DNA of 13,194 nucleotides from Acidimicrobiia bacterium (GCA_030624805.1 JAUXJL010000025.1:1-13194), one strand, 5' to 3'. Positions 1 to 5,774 are shown, counted from the stretch's first letter. A program made the numbers and translations. Notes: a model not told the origin generated them from the sequence alone.

Positions 1-297
1 GGAGACCTCAGACGACTCGCCGGCGGAAGACGGCACGATGAGGCCCTCACTCTCCAACTCGCTGAGAAAACCCTCTACGAGGTCTTCGATGGAGTCGCCG
101 GCTACCAGGTATGAAGTCCTCAAGATGTCGACGATTTCCCCAGAAGCTGCCGGGCCGTACTCCAGGGCCTGCCAGATTCGTGCCCCGGATGCTGTAGTGC
201 TGTAGTACATACCGGTCTCGAGGTTCACGATGACGGATTCGTCGCCGATTGTTTCGTGGATCACCACCGGGCTTCTGATCTTGTATCTTTGCGTCAT
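1..297 (-). CDS. PqqD-like RiPP recognition element protein (partial, continues past left edge)
   Basis: The reverse strand from ATG at 297 is open to the window edge (99 codons). It starts MTQRYKIRSPVVIHETIG and continues with VIVNLETGMYYSTTASGARIW at residues 22-42, then a helical segment ending ELESEGLIVPSSAGESS. The order 'D/E-x-V-I-V-N-L-E-T-G-x-Y-Y-x-L/T-x-x-x-G-x-x-I-W' and the C-terminal 'L-x-x-E-G-L-I' are the usual signature of stand-alone PqqD-family proteins. These are winged-helix RiPP recognition elements of about 90-100 residues that bind the leader of a ribosomal peptide and present it to modifying enzymes. The divergent peptide gene at 404 has a matching leader. The gene is nearly full length here; any fusion or maturation enzymes would lie to the left, outside the window. 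It is probably the first gene of a leftward operon. Family assignment is by eye, and its role with the peptide is inferred. Confidence 0.8.
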   Translation of the reverse strand, partial: MTQRYKIRSPVVIHETIGDESVIVNLETGMYYSTTASGARIWQALEYGPAASGEIVDILRTSYLVAGDSIEDLVEGFLSELESEGLIVPSSAGESSEVS

Positions 298-305
298 GTG
301 GAACG

Positions 306-311
306 AGCCTA
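306..311 (-). promoter_or_regulatory. Possible -10 element (TAGGCT) for the PqqD-like gene
   Basis: On the reverse strand TAGGCT ends eight bases before the ATG at 297. A start about seven bases downstream would give a 5' UTR of one or two bases, so the transcript would be nearly leaderless. No Shine-Dalgarno sequence precedes this ATG, which agrees. There is no clear -35 box. Confidence 0.35.
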
Positions 312-361
312 CCGGCGTTGACCACCGAGCGTGCCAAGACAGAACGCGCGGTTAGCGGTCG

Positions 362-370
362 TGTTATCGT
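362..370 (+). promoter_or_regulatory. Extended -10 promoter (TGTTATCGT) for the small peptide gene
   Basis: TGT followed by TATCGT fits an extended -10 (TGN-TANNNT). It predicts a start near 377 and a short leader carrying the GGGAGGT ribosome-binding site at 393-399 ahead of the ATG at 404. No convincing -35 is visible at the expected distance. Confidence 0.4.
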
Positions 371-403
371 GTGTTCAGCGCTGACAATCGCCGGGAGGTA
401 CCT

Positions 404-493
404 ATGGCGGACTACGACGCACCGAAGATCGAAATCGTCGGTTCTGTGACCGAGCAAACGCTCGAAATAGACGACGGATCGGTGGAGACTTAG
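404..493 (+). CDS. Putative RiPP precursor peptide with lasso-type leader (29 aa)
   Basis: A 29-codon gene has a strong ribosome-binding site (GGGAGGT, four bases before the ATG) and ends TAG at 491-493, shortly before an intrinsic terminator. Residues 4-13 read YDAPKIEIVG and Thr19 follows, so the pattern Y4-x2-P7-x-I9-x3-G13-x5-T19 is present. That is the spacing of lasso-peptide leaders (Y-x2-P-x-L-x3-G-x5-T-x), the sequence bound by PqqD-like recognition elements, and a PqqD-like gene lies head-to-head 106 bp away. After Thr19-Leu20 only EIDDGSVET remains. This tail is acidic, nine residues long and lacks the usual Gly1, so it is too short for a classical threaded lasso. It may be a lasso-leader peptide of another RiPP class, or a decayed gene. 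The leader match and gene pairing are seen; the processing is inferred. Confidence 0.7.
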   Translation: MADYDAPKIEIVGSVTEQTLEIDDGSVET

Positions 494-525
494 GGGTTAA
501 CCCGGGTTGAATCCGAACAGTTGAA

Positions 526-552
526 GAAACCCCCTGCCCGGCAGGGGGTTTC
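526..552. terminator. Intrinsic terminator after the small peptide gene
   Basis: A perfect 12-bp stem (GAAACCCCCTGC with GCAGGGGGTTTC) encloses a three-base loop, 33 bases after the stop of the peptide gene. The GTTTC at the 3' foot supplies a short T run, and the A run at the 5' foot would serve the other strand. It insulates the peptide gene from the surface protein gene downstream. Confidence 0.75.
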
Positions 553-595
553 ACGCGCCCGGCTGGTTACGTCTCACTCCCACCACTCTAAGCGT

Positions 596-623
596 TTGAC
601 AACTACGCAGAGTGTTATAGGTT
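596..623 (+). promoter_or_regulatory. Sigma70-type promoter for the LPTTG surface protein
   Basis: A consensus -35 TTGACA at 596-601 is followed after 16 bp by TAGGTT at 618-623, a weaker -10 of TANNNT form. A start near 630 would leave a leader of about 29 bases carrying CGGAGAA at 648-654, well placed for the ATG at 659. Confidence 0.6.
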
Positions 624-658
624 GATCGTGTTCAGGACTTGCTAACACGGAGAACGAA

Positions 659-1918
659 ATGAACACCCCCAGATTGGGCAGACTCGGTCTGCTTGCTCTC
701 ATCAATGTGATAATCGGCCTTCTCATGGCGCCGGCCGCGGTGGCGGATTCAACCGACTGCACGAGTGACTTCGAGGTCAGCCTGAATGCGCCCCTGCTGA
801 ACCCGAACGCGGGTTTCAGCCCCAGCGAAACGACCATGGCCCTCGCCGCCACCATCCCGGCCGGTGACTACGCATTGGCGATGGTCTCCTATGACGAGCA
901 CTCAAACAAGACCGTCGACCAGAGCGATCAGCTGAACGAACAGTGGTTCATGCAGCTGCTGGATTCCTCCGGCAGTGTTGTCTACCAGAGCGAGGTCAGC
1001 CCCGACCTGCCCGACGACCAGGACTGGCTGACCTTCAACACTTCGGCGACGCTCACCGGAGACGCCGTCGCCATGCGAGTGGCCCACGCTGCCATTGGTG
1101 ACAACGTCAATTCGATCGTCGCCAACTGCGCCGGATTCACGCGGGTGGCTCCTGAGCTTGGATCGATTGGCGACATGGTGTGGCTCGACTCCAACGGGAA
1201 CGGGTGGAGGGACGGCTCCGAGCCCGGTATCGGTGGTGTCCGCGTGCTCCTCACGATGCCCGGGACCGGTGGCGCACTCGAGGCCACGACCAACGCCGAT
1301 GGCACCTACCTGTTCGCCGGCCTGGCGACGGGAAGCTACGACGTCATCGTGGACTTGACCACGACGCCGGCCAACACCGACCTCACTACACCACCTGCCT
1401 TGCCGGACGTGCTCGCCGACGGCGAGCACCATGTGGTGGCCGACTTTGGGCCCGCCGCGGGCGCCGTGCTGGCCCGGGCCGCCATCGGCGACCAGGTGTG
1501 GATGGACGACAATGTCAACGGCATATTCGATTCCGGTGAGGACATCCTGGCGGGGGTCACAGTTTCGCTGTTCGACACCGTCAATGGGACGAGGTTGACA
1601 ACCGTTACCGGCGCCAGCGGCCAATACCTGTTTGCGGCGCTCACCGGTGGCACCTACGAGGTCAGGGTGCTCACGGCCACCGCCCCTGAGAACACGGCCC
1701 TCACGACGACTGGTACGTATTCAATTTCACTGAGTGATGGACAGACATCCCTCATTGCCGACTTCGGGTTTGCCCAAGCGCTCCCGACAACTGGTTTCGA
1801 GACTGCCGACTTCGGCATAGCCGGATTCGTTCTCCTGCTTATCGGCGCCGCAACCCTGGTCCTGGTCCGGCCGGGTAAGACGCCGTGGCACCTGGTGAAT
1901 GCCAACGAAGTCCGTTAA
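659..1918 (+). CDS. LPxTG-anchored surface protein with two SdrD B-like repeats
   Basis: The 419-residue product starts with a signal peptide (basic MNTPRLGRLG, hydrophobic core, likely cleavage after AVA near residue 29). Residues 30-165 form an unassigned domain with two cysteines. Two related repeats follow at about 168-265 and 274-371. Each opens I-G-D-x-V-W-x-D-x-N-x-N-G and runs through G-V-x-V, an A/G-x-G-x-Y-L-F-A turn and G-x-Y-x-V, then ends A-D-F-G; this is the SdrD B-type (prealbumin-like, calcium-binding) fold. LPTTG at 375-379 precedes a hydrophobic segment and a short tail with Arg404 and Lys407, a complete sortase sorting signal. The protein should therefore be exported and linked to the cell wall by a sortase that is not in this window. 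It is a single-gene unit bracketed by terminators. Ligand and role are unknown; adhesion or wall structure are the usual guesses. Confidence 0.87.
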   Translation: MNTPRLGRLGLLALINVIIGLLMAPAAVADSTDCTSDFEVSLNAPLLNPNAGFSPSETTMALAATIPAGDYALAMVSYDEHSNKTVDQSDQLNEQWFMQLLDSSGSVVYQSEVSPDLPDDQDWLTFNTSATLTGDAVAMRVAHAAIGDNVNSIVANCAGFTRVAPELGSIGDMVWLDSNGNGWRDGSEPGIGGVRVLLTMPGTGGALEATTNADGTYLFAGLATGSYDVIVDLTTTPANTDLTTPPALPDVLADGEHHVVADFGPAAGAVLARAAIGDQVWMDDNVNGIFDSGEDILAGVTVSLFDTVNGTRLTTVTGASGQYLFAALTGGTYEVRVLTATAPENTALTTTGTYSISLSDGQTSLIADFGFAQALPTTGFETADFGIAGFVLLLIGAATLVLVRPGKTPWHLVNANEVR

Positions 1919-1936
1919 GGGGTCGTCTCGAAAACT

Positions 1937-1965
1937 GCAGCCCGGGGCTTCTCGCCCCGGGCTGC
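1937..1965. terminator. Strong bidirectional terminator between convergent genes
   Basis: A perfect 12-bp GC-rich stem (GCAGCCCGGGGC with GCCCCGGGCTGC) and a TTCTC loop lie in the 53 bp between the surface protein stop and the kinase stop on the other strand. AAAA flanks it on the left, giving T residues for leftward transcripts. The right flank has only TT, so it may be stronger for the kinase transcript. Confidence 0.8.
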
Positions 1966-1971
1966 TTACGT

Positions 1972-2613
1972 TCAGGAGAACTCGACGGCGTAGTCGCGAG
2001 TGATAACCACGTCGGCCAGGCCCTGGTGTTGCGAGATGATGTCATGCTCGATGGTGAGCACTTCCTCAATGAAAGGGTCGAAGTCCTCACGGCCCCGCTT
2101 CATGCGGTGCTCCATCGTGTCGAGCCGGTTGCGGGCAATGAATACTCGGGTGTCGACGTGTTCCAAAAGACTCGTGTAGGTGCCCTCGGCGATGACGACC
2201 TTCACTCCTCGCAGATCCATCACTTCGCTGGCAACGCGGTCCTCCGCATACATGACAAGCGGCTTCTCGACCTGGTCGGCGCCGTCGAGGGCGGCTCCGA
2301 GATGTTGGTCGAGGAGATCGAGACGCACCTCGCCTGGCCCAACCCAGCCGATGTCTTCCCGACGGGTCCGGTCGTTGGTCTTCGGTGGATGAATGAAATA
2401 ATCGTCCTGCTGGTAGATAGCGACGGTAACCGTCCGTTCGGCGAATGCTTCGGCGATGGCCTGAGCGGTCTCGGACTTGCCGCTGCCAGACTCCCCGGCC
2501 ACGGTGATGGTGTAGCGGCCCGGCTTGGCGCCGACCGCGGCTGTTGTGTGCTCGACGATCTGGACGGCGGCGGCCCGGTGGTGATCCTCAACGATGATGA
2601 TGTCGCCGCGCAC
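1972..2613 (-). CDS. Uridine kinase family P-loop kinase
   Basis: The 213-residue product carries a Walker A GESGSGKS at 40-47, an acidic YQQDDYF motif at 67-73, a conserved VGPGEVRLD stretch at 91-99 and AEGTY at 142-146. Arg-rich MEHRMKRGRE at 167-176 could serve as the lid. This is the layout of the uridine kinase/phosphoribulokinase superfamily, which phosphorylates a hydroxyl of a nucleoside or small sugar with ATP. The subgroup with D-D-Y-F and W-V-G-P-x-E-V is often annotated uridine kinase, but the acceptor cannot be read from the sequence. The GTG start at 2613 is supported by GGGAGG at 2619-2624 (reverse strand). It diverges from pgsA with only 41 bp between the starts and converges on the surface protein gene. 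Confidence 0.82.
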   Translation of the reverse strand: MRGDIIIVEDHHRAAAVQIVEHTTAAVGAKPGRYTITVAGESGSGKSETAQAIAEAFAERTVTVAIYQQDDYFIHPPKTNDRTRREDIGWVGPGEVRLDLLDQHLGAALDGADQVEKPLVMYAEDRVASEVMDLRGVKVVIAEGTYTSLLEHVDTRVFIARNRLDTMEHRMKRGREDFDPFIEEVLTIEHDIISQHQGLADVVITRDYAVEFS

Positions 2614-2618
2614 GGCGT

Positions 2619-2641
2619 CCTCCCGGGGGGCTGCCGGGAGG
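2619..2641. promoter_or_regulatory. Mirrored ribosome-binding sites forming an inverted repeat between divergent genes
   Basis: CCTCCCGG at 2619-2626 and CCGGGAGG at 2634-2641 are perfect inverted repeats seven bases apart. Read leftward, the first half is the GGGAGG site of the kinase gene. Read rightward, the second half would be a GGGAGG about 13 bases before the GTG of pgsA, somewhat too far for good use. Hairpin or operator function is speculative. Confidence 0.45.
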
Positions 2642-2642
2642 T

Positions 2643-2648
2643 TACTCT
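2643..2648 (+). promoter_or_regulatory. -10 element (TACTCT) for leaderless pgsA transcription
   Basis: TACTCT (TANNNT form) ends six bases before the GTG at 2655, so transcription would start on or next to the first base of the start codon. The same spacing occurs at 3719, 6334 and, on the reverse strand, 13129. There is no recognisable -35 box. Confidence 0.5.
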
Positions 2649-2654
2649 CAGGCG

Positions 2655-3212
2655 GTGTTCACCATCCCGAATTTCATCTCGCTCGCCAGGCTGGGCCTCA
2701 TTCCCGTCTTCTTGTGGCTGTTGTTCGGCAAGGACGATCCGGCGGGCGCCGGCACAGTGTTCTTCTTCATCGCCTGGACCGATTGGGTCGATGGCTATCT
2801 AGCCAGAAAACTCAACCAGGTGTCGGAGCTCGGCAAGCTGCTGGACCCGCTCGCCGATCGCATAGCCGTGGCGGTTGCAGTCGTCTTCGGTTGGGTGGCG
2901 GGCGTGCTCGCTCCGTGGTTCGCGGCCGCGCTCATCGTGCGGGAAGGCCTGGTCGGACTGGCCGCCATCGCATTGTTTGTTCGAGGTGAACGCAGCGTCG
3001 AGGTGCGTTACCTCGGCAAGCTGGCAACGTTCCTCGTCTACAGTGCCGTCACGTGGTTCTATTGGGCCGAGGGATGGGACTTGAGCTGGCTGGAGGCCCT
3101 TGCTTTTGTTGTAGGCACGATCGGCCTAGTGCTCTACTACTGGGTACTGGTGGATTACGGCCGTGACATCAGGGCTAAATTGGCGTCAGCGCAGGACAGG
3201 AGCAACGAATGA
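2655..3212 (+). CDS. pgsA: CDP-alcohol phosphatidyltransferase (PgsA-like)
   Basis: The 185-residue membrane protein holds the complete family signature D-G-x2-A-R-x8-G-x3-D-x3-D at Asp46, Gly47, Ala50, Arg51, Gly60, Asp64 and Asp68. This motif binds the metal ions and the CDP group. Hydrophobic segments at about 7-24, 34-42, 71-108, 122-138 and 148-166 fit the six-helix fold. The family transfers a phosphatidyl group from CDP-diacylglycerol to an alcohol; the best guess is glycerol-3-phosphate, giving phosphatidylglycerol phosphate, but inositol phosphate is not excluded. Its place beside gcvH and the GarA-like gene matches the pgsA2 neighbourhood of Mycobacterium as I recall it. The GTG start gives the expected MFTIPNFISLARL N-terminus and is probably leaderless. 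The stop overlaps gcvH by four bases (ATGA). Confidence 0.9.
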   Translation: MFTIPNFISLARLGLIPVFLWLLFGKDDPAGAGTVFFFIAWTDWVDGYLARKLNQVSELGKLLDPLADRIAVAVAVVFGWVAGVLAPWFAAALIVREGLVGLAAIALFVRGERSVEVRYLGKLATFLVYSAVTWFYWAEGWDLSWLEALAFVVGTIGLVLYYWVLVDYGRDIRAKLASAQDRSNE

Positions 3213-3589
3213 ACACCCCCGACGGACTCGCATACACATCCGAGCACGAGTGGGTGGCCGAGCTCGAGGACGGTCGCCTCAAGATTGGTATCACGGACTT
3301 TGCACAGGACGCCCTGGGAGACGTGGTTTACGTCGACCTGCCTGATACGCCTAAAGAGGCTGAGGCCGGCGCCGTGGTCGCCGAGGTGGAGTCAACTAAA
3401 TCGGTCTCTGAGATATATATGCCGATCGCGGGAACAATCACCGACATAAACGAGGCGCTCGAGGACAGCCCTGACCTTGTGAACGCAGATCCGTACGGCG
3501 CCGGTTGGTTTTTTATCATGGAGGCTGCCGCCGACGCCGACCGCGGTGTCCTTATCGATGCAGCTGCCTATACCGCCCAAACGGAATAG
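3209..3589 (+). CDS. gcvH: Glycine cleavage system H protein
   Basis: At 126 residues this is standard length. It has the family's N-terminal Y-T-S-E-H-E-W-V at 9-16, GITDFAQDALGDVVYVDLP at 27-45, and the lipoylation site ESTKSVSEIYMPIAG at 61-75, with Lys64 as the lipoyl-bearing residue. P-Y-G-x-G-W-F at 95-101 closes the fold. The lipoyl arm carries the aminomethyl group from the P protein to the T protein and is reoxidised by the L protein. The gene begins inside the last codons of pgsA (ATGA overlap) with AGGAG at 3198-3202, so the two are one transcript. gcvT lies 5.3 kb downstream; gcvP is not in the window. Confidence 0.97.
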   Translation: MNTPDGLAYTSEHEWVAELEDGRLKIGITDFAQDALGDVVYVDLPDTPKEAEAGAVVAEVESTKSVSEIYMPIAGTITDINEALEDSPDLVNADPYGAGWFFIMEAAADADRGVLIDAAAYTAQTE

Positions 3590-3657
3590 GAATTCCCTCC
3601 GGTGGGGGAGGGGTAGCCGAGCAGAGCAAGGCCGGGGTGGGGGTGGCCCTGGCCAGC

Positions 3658-3674
3658 GATTTCCGGTGGAAATC
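3658..3674 (+). terminator. Possible weak terminator after gcvH
   Basis: A perfect 7-bp stem (GATTTCC with GGAAATC) with a three-base loop is followed by CCTCTTTGGG, a poor T tract. It lies in the 141-bp gap between gcvH and the FHA gene. The rest of the gap is G-rich (GGTGGGGGAGGGG from 3601) with no reading frame I would support. It may only attenuate readthrough. Confidence 0.35.
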
Positions 3675-3718
3675 CCTCTTTGGGCACAGGTATGCGCGTG
3701 TAGGTCGGGGGGACAAAC

Positions 3719-3724
3719 TACGAT
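3719..3724 (+). promoter_or_regulatory. -10 element (TACGAT) for the FHA gene, leaderless
   Basis: TACGAT ends six bases before the ATG at 3731, which has no Shine-Dalgarno sequence at useful distance. Transcription would begin at the ATG. This would be the head promoter of the six-gene run to 7832. Confidence 0.5.
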
Positions 3725-3730
3725 GGGTGC

Positions 3731-4144
3731 ATGGACGTTGAAGGTCCGAGCCCGACCGAAGAGCAGCACCCTACCGTCACGTTCGTGCCGGTTGATCCCG
3801 AGCGTGAGCCGGCGGTAAAACAACCGGCTCACGTCGATGGTGTCCCAGGATATGCACTCGTCGTGGATCGGGGCCCGCGGGCCGGGCTCACCTGGCTGTT
3901 GGAATCCGGAACCACCACTCTCGGCCGGGGCCCCGATCAAGACATCTTTCTCGATGACGTGACAGTGTCGCGTCGCCACGCTGAGCTGACGGTCGGAGCC
4001 GACGACGCTGCTCAAATCAAAGACGCCGGATCCACCAACGGTATCTACATCAACGGTGACCGACTCGACGAGTCCGCCTTGTCGGCCGGTGACGAGATCA
4101 TCATCGGCAAATACCACTTGATCCTGGTGCACGGGGATGGCTGA
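3731..4144 (+). CDS. garA: FHA-domain regulator, GarA/OdhI-like
   Basis: The 137-residue product has a disordered N-terminal third and one forkhead-associated domain at about 42-134. The phosphothreonine-binding landmarks are all there: L-G-R-G at 64-67, VSRRHAEL at 79-86 and GSTNGIYING at 100-109. The stretch DIFLDDVTVSRRHAE (71-85) matches mycobacterial GarA as I remember it. GarA/OdhI proteins bind and inhibit 2-oxoglutarate dehydrogenase and affect glutamate enzymes, and are switched off when a kinase phosphorylates an N-terminal Thr that then folds onto the FHA pocket. Gene order (gcvH before, FtsR-type MerR after) supports the assignment. The classical E-T-T-S phosphosite is absent; HPTVTFVPVD at 13-22 is in its place. 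The last eight bases overlap the MerR gene. Confidence 0.85.
   Translation: MDVEGPSPTEEQHPTVTFVPVDPEREPAVKQPAHVDGVPGYALVVDRGPRAGLTWLLESGTTTLGRGPDQDIFLDDVTVSRRHAELTVGADDAAQIKDAGSTNGIYINGDRLDESALSAGDEIIIGKYHLILVHGDG
3803..3833. repeat. Perfect 10-bp inverted repeat inside the FHA gene
   Basis: CGTGAGCCGG at 3803-3812 and CCGGCTCACG at 3824-3833 flank an 11-base loop. The hairpin starts 72 bases into the presumed leaderless message, in codons for the flexible linker ahead of the FHA domain, where the protein sequence is under little constraint. No T run follows, so it is not a standard terminator. Confidence 0.6.
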
Positions 4145-4829
4145 GGCGCGGGTCAGGACGATCGGCGAAGTCATCAACAACCTCCGCGGGGAATTCCCAG
4201 AGGTCAGCGTTTCGAAAGTGCGGTTCCTCGAGACGAAAGGTATGGTCAAGCCTCGCCGCAGCAAGTCGGGGTATAGGGAGTTCACGTCCGAGGATGTGAG
4301 CCGCATCCGCTACATCCTTCAACAACAGCGCGACCACTTTCTCCCACTCAAGGTCATCAAGTCCAAACTCAACGCCTGGGAGCGTGGTGAAGTCCCACCG
4401 GACACTCCAAATGGCCCGCCCCCCGACACATACTTCGCTACCACGCCAACCGAGATGAGTCGCGAGGAGCTCAGCCGGGCAGCCGGTTTAGCCTCTAACG
4501 ACCTGGACCTCCTCATCGAGAACCACGTGATCCAGCCGATGAAGGGAGCAGACGGTGACGAAGTCTTCGGTTCTGATGACCTCACGGTTGCCCAATCGGC
4601 TGCCCGGCTGCTTCGCAACGGCCTGGAAGCTCGTCACCTCCGAACGTTGCGCCTCGGCGCCGAACGTTCGAGCGAGCTCCTCTACCAGCTGACCGTTCCG
4701 CTCCTGCGACACGGCAACCCCGACACTCGCCGCCGTGCTGCCGAAGTCCTGGCCGATTGTGCCCAGGCCACCGGCGAGCTGCAGCAAGCCATCCTCCGCT
4801 CCACGCTGGCGGGGTACCTCGAGCAGTAA
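4137..4829 (+). CDS. ftsR: MerR-family transcription regulator, FtsR-like
   Basis: The 230-residue product has an N-terminal winged helix-turn-helix of MerR type at about 7-80 (TIGEVINNL, then VRFLETKGMVKPRRS and GYREF, ending in a helix rich in basic residues). A linker at 84-110 and an alpha-helical C-terminal domain follow; the latter has no cysteines arranged for metal binding. Position right after a GarA-like gene and ahead of a DUF151 nuclease matches Rv1828 of Mycobacterium and FtsR of Corynebacterium, a regulator that activates ftsZ and cell division genes. Symbol assignment rests on motif plus synteny. The ATG at 4137 overlaps the FHA stop by eight bases, so translation is probably coupled. 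Its TAA is followed at once, in the same frame, by the TTG of the carboxypeptidase gene. Confidence 0.85.
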   Translation: MAEARVRTIGEVINNLRGEFPEVSVSKVRFLETKGMVKPRRSKSGYREFTSEDVSRIRYILQQQRDHFLPLKVIKSKLNAWERGEVPPDTPNGPPPDTYFATTPTEMSREELSRAAGLASNDLDLLIENHVIQPMKGADGDEVFGSDDLTVAQSAARLLRNGLEARHLRTLRLGAERSSELLYQLTVPLLRHGNPDTRRRAAEVLADCAQATGELQQAILRSTLAGYLEQ

Positions 4830-5774
4830 TTGGTCCTTCTACTAATTTTGGCGTTGGCCTTCCCCCCGGCGGCTTCTCACGTCCCGCTGGTGGTGCCGGA
4901 GACTCCCGTCCCGGATGTTTCAGCCCGGTCGTGGCTGGTCTTCGACGATGGCTACGAGTACAACATCGCGTCACAGCGGAGCCAGAGCCGGGCCGCCATG
5001 GCATCTACCACCAAGCTCATGACCGCACTGCTCGTTGTCGAGGCCACCAATCCGGGCGACCTGGTAACCATCAGCCGCCGAGCCGAGGCGACCGGCCACA
5101 AGCAGGTCCGGCTTCGACAAGGGGACGTCTGGACGGTGGGGGAGTTGCTCGAAGCCCTCATGGTGGTTTCAGCCAACGACGCAGCAGTCGCTCTCGCCGA
5201 GCATGTAGCGGGTGATGTCGGGTCCTTCGTCGCCCGCATGAACGAGCGGGCCGGCGACCTTGGCATGGCAGACACGGCCTACGCCAACCCGCACGGCCTC
5301 GACGCCGCCGGCCACTACACGACGGCCCGTGATCTGCTCGTGCTTTCCCGCCGGGTCATGGAATCATCGATACTGGCCGGGCTGGCCACCCAGCAGGAGG
5401 CCACCCTTGTCACAGGTGACGGGCCGGCGACAGAATGGGCATCAACCAATGAGTTCCTCGGCGACTACGACGGCGCCATCGGGTTGAAGACCGGTTGGAC
5501 GAGCCAGGCCAGGGATGTTCTGGTGGCGGTCGCCGAGCGCAACGGCCGGCGCCTGTATGCAGTGGTGATGGGATCCCGCAACGCGGCCGCCGACGCCGCC
5601 CTCTTGCTTGAACACGGCTTTGCCGTGTTTGGGCCGGCCGAGCGTAGGCTGGTGTCATTCATGGAGGATCCCCAAGAAGCCGCACTGCTGCGCCAGTATC
5701 TCCCGGCCGACGCGCTCGCCCGGATCGTTCACCTGCGTGGCATCAATAAACGGGAAACGGCGCCATGGGAATAG
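4830..5774 (+). CDS. D-alanyl-D-alanine carboxypeptidase (penicillin-binding protein, S11 family)
   Basis: The 314-residue product has the three active-site motifs of low-molecular-weight PBPs: S59-T-T-K62 (nucleophile Ser59), S114-A-N116 and K220-T-G222. These enzymes remove the terminal D-Ala from peptidoglycan stem peptides outside the membrane. A hydrophobic N-terminus (VLLLILALAF, possible cleavage near ASH at 15-17) is the export signal, but it lacks the usual Lys or Arg before the core. No C-terminal membrane anchor or amphipathic helix is evident. The TTG start directly follows the TAA of the MerR gene in the same frame, so no earlier start is possible; no good ribosome-binding site is visible, suggesting reinitiation by ribosomes finishing the MerR gene. 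The end overlaps the next gene by ten bases. Confidence 0.88.
   Translation: MVLLLILALAFPPAASHVPLVVPETPVPDVSARSWLVFDDGYEYNIASQRSQSRAAMASTTKLMTALLVVEATNPGDLVTISRRAEATGHKQVRLRQGDVWTVGELLEALMVVSANDAAVALAEHVAGDVGSFVARMNERAGDLGMADTAYANPHGLDAAGHYTTARDLLVLSRRVMESSILAGLATQQEATLVTGDGPATEWASTNEFLGDYDGAIGLKTGWTSQARDVLVAVAERNGRRLYAVVMGSRNAAADAALLLEHGFAVFGPAERRLVSFMEDPQEAALLRQYLPADALARIVHLRGINKRETAPWE

Noticed and set aside
47..457. Leftward 136-codon frame across the PqqD-peptide gap
   Set aside because: It overlaps the PqqD-like gene in another frame and lies antisense to the peptide gene; Arg/Pro-rich composition typical of a spurious frame.
404..493. A classical lasso peptide
   Set aside because: The leader fits, but only nine residues follow the T-x position, without Gly1 and without enough length for ring and threaded tail. 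Kept as a RiPP-like precursor of unknown class.
1885..2802. Long rightward frame opposite the kinase gene
   Set aside because: It is antisense to a clear P-loop kinase with Walker A and also runs into pgsA; typical high-GC shadow frame.
3590..3730. Glycine riboswitch or other RNA element between gcvH and the FHA gene
   Set aside because: No tandem glycine-aptamer features or other known riboswitch motif could be recognised; only G-rich sequence and one small hairpin. The 8-base gap before gcvT is too short to hold one.
3392..4306. Long leftward frame opposite gcvH, FHA and MerR genes
   Set aside because: It covers three real genes on the other strand and shows no recognisable domain.
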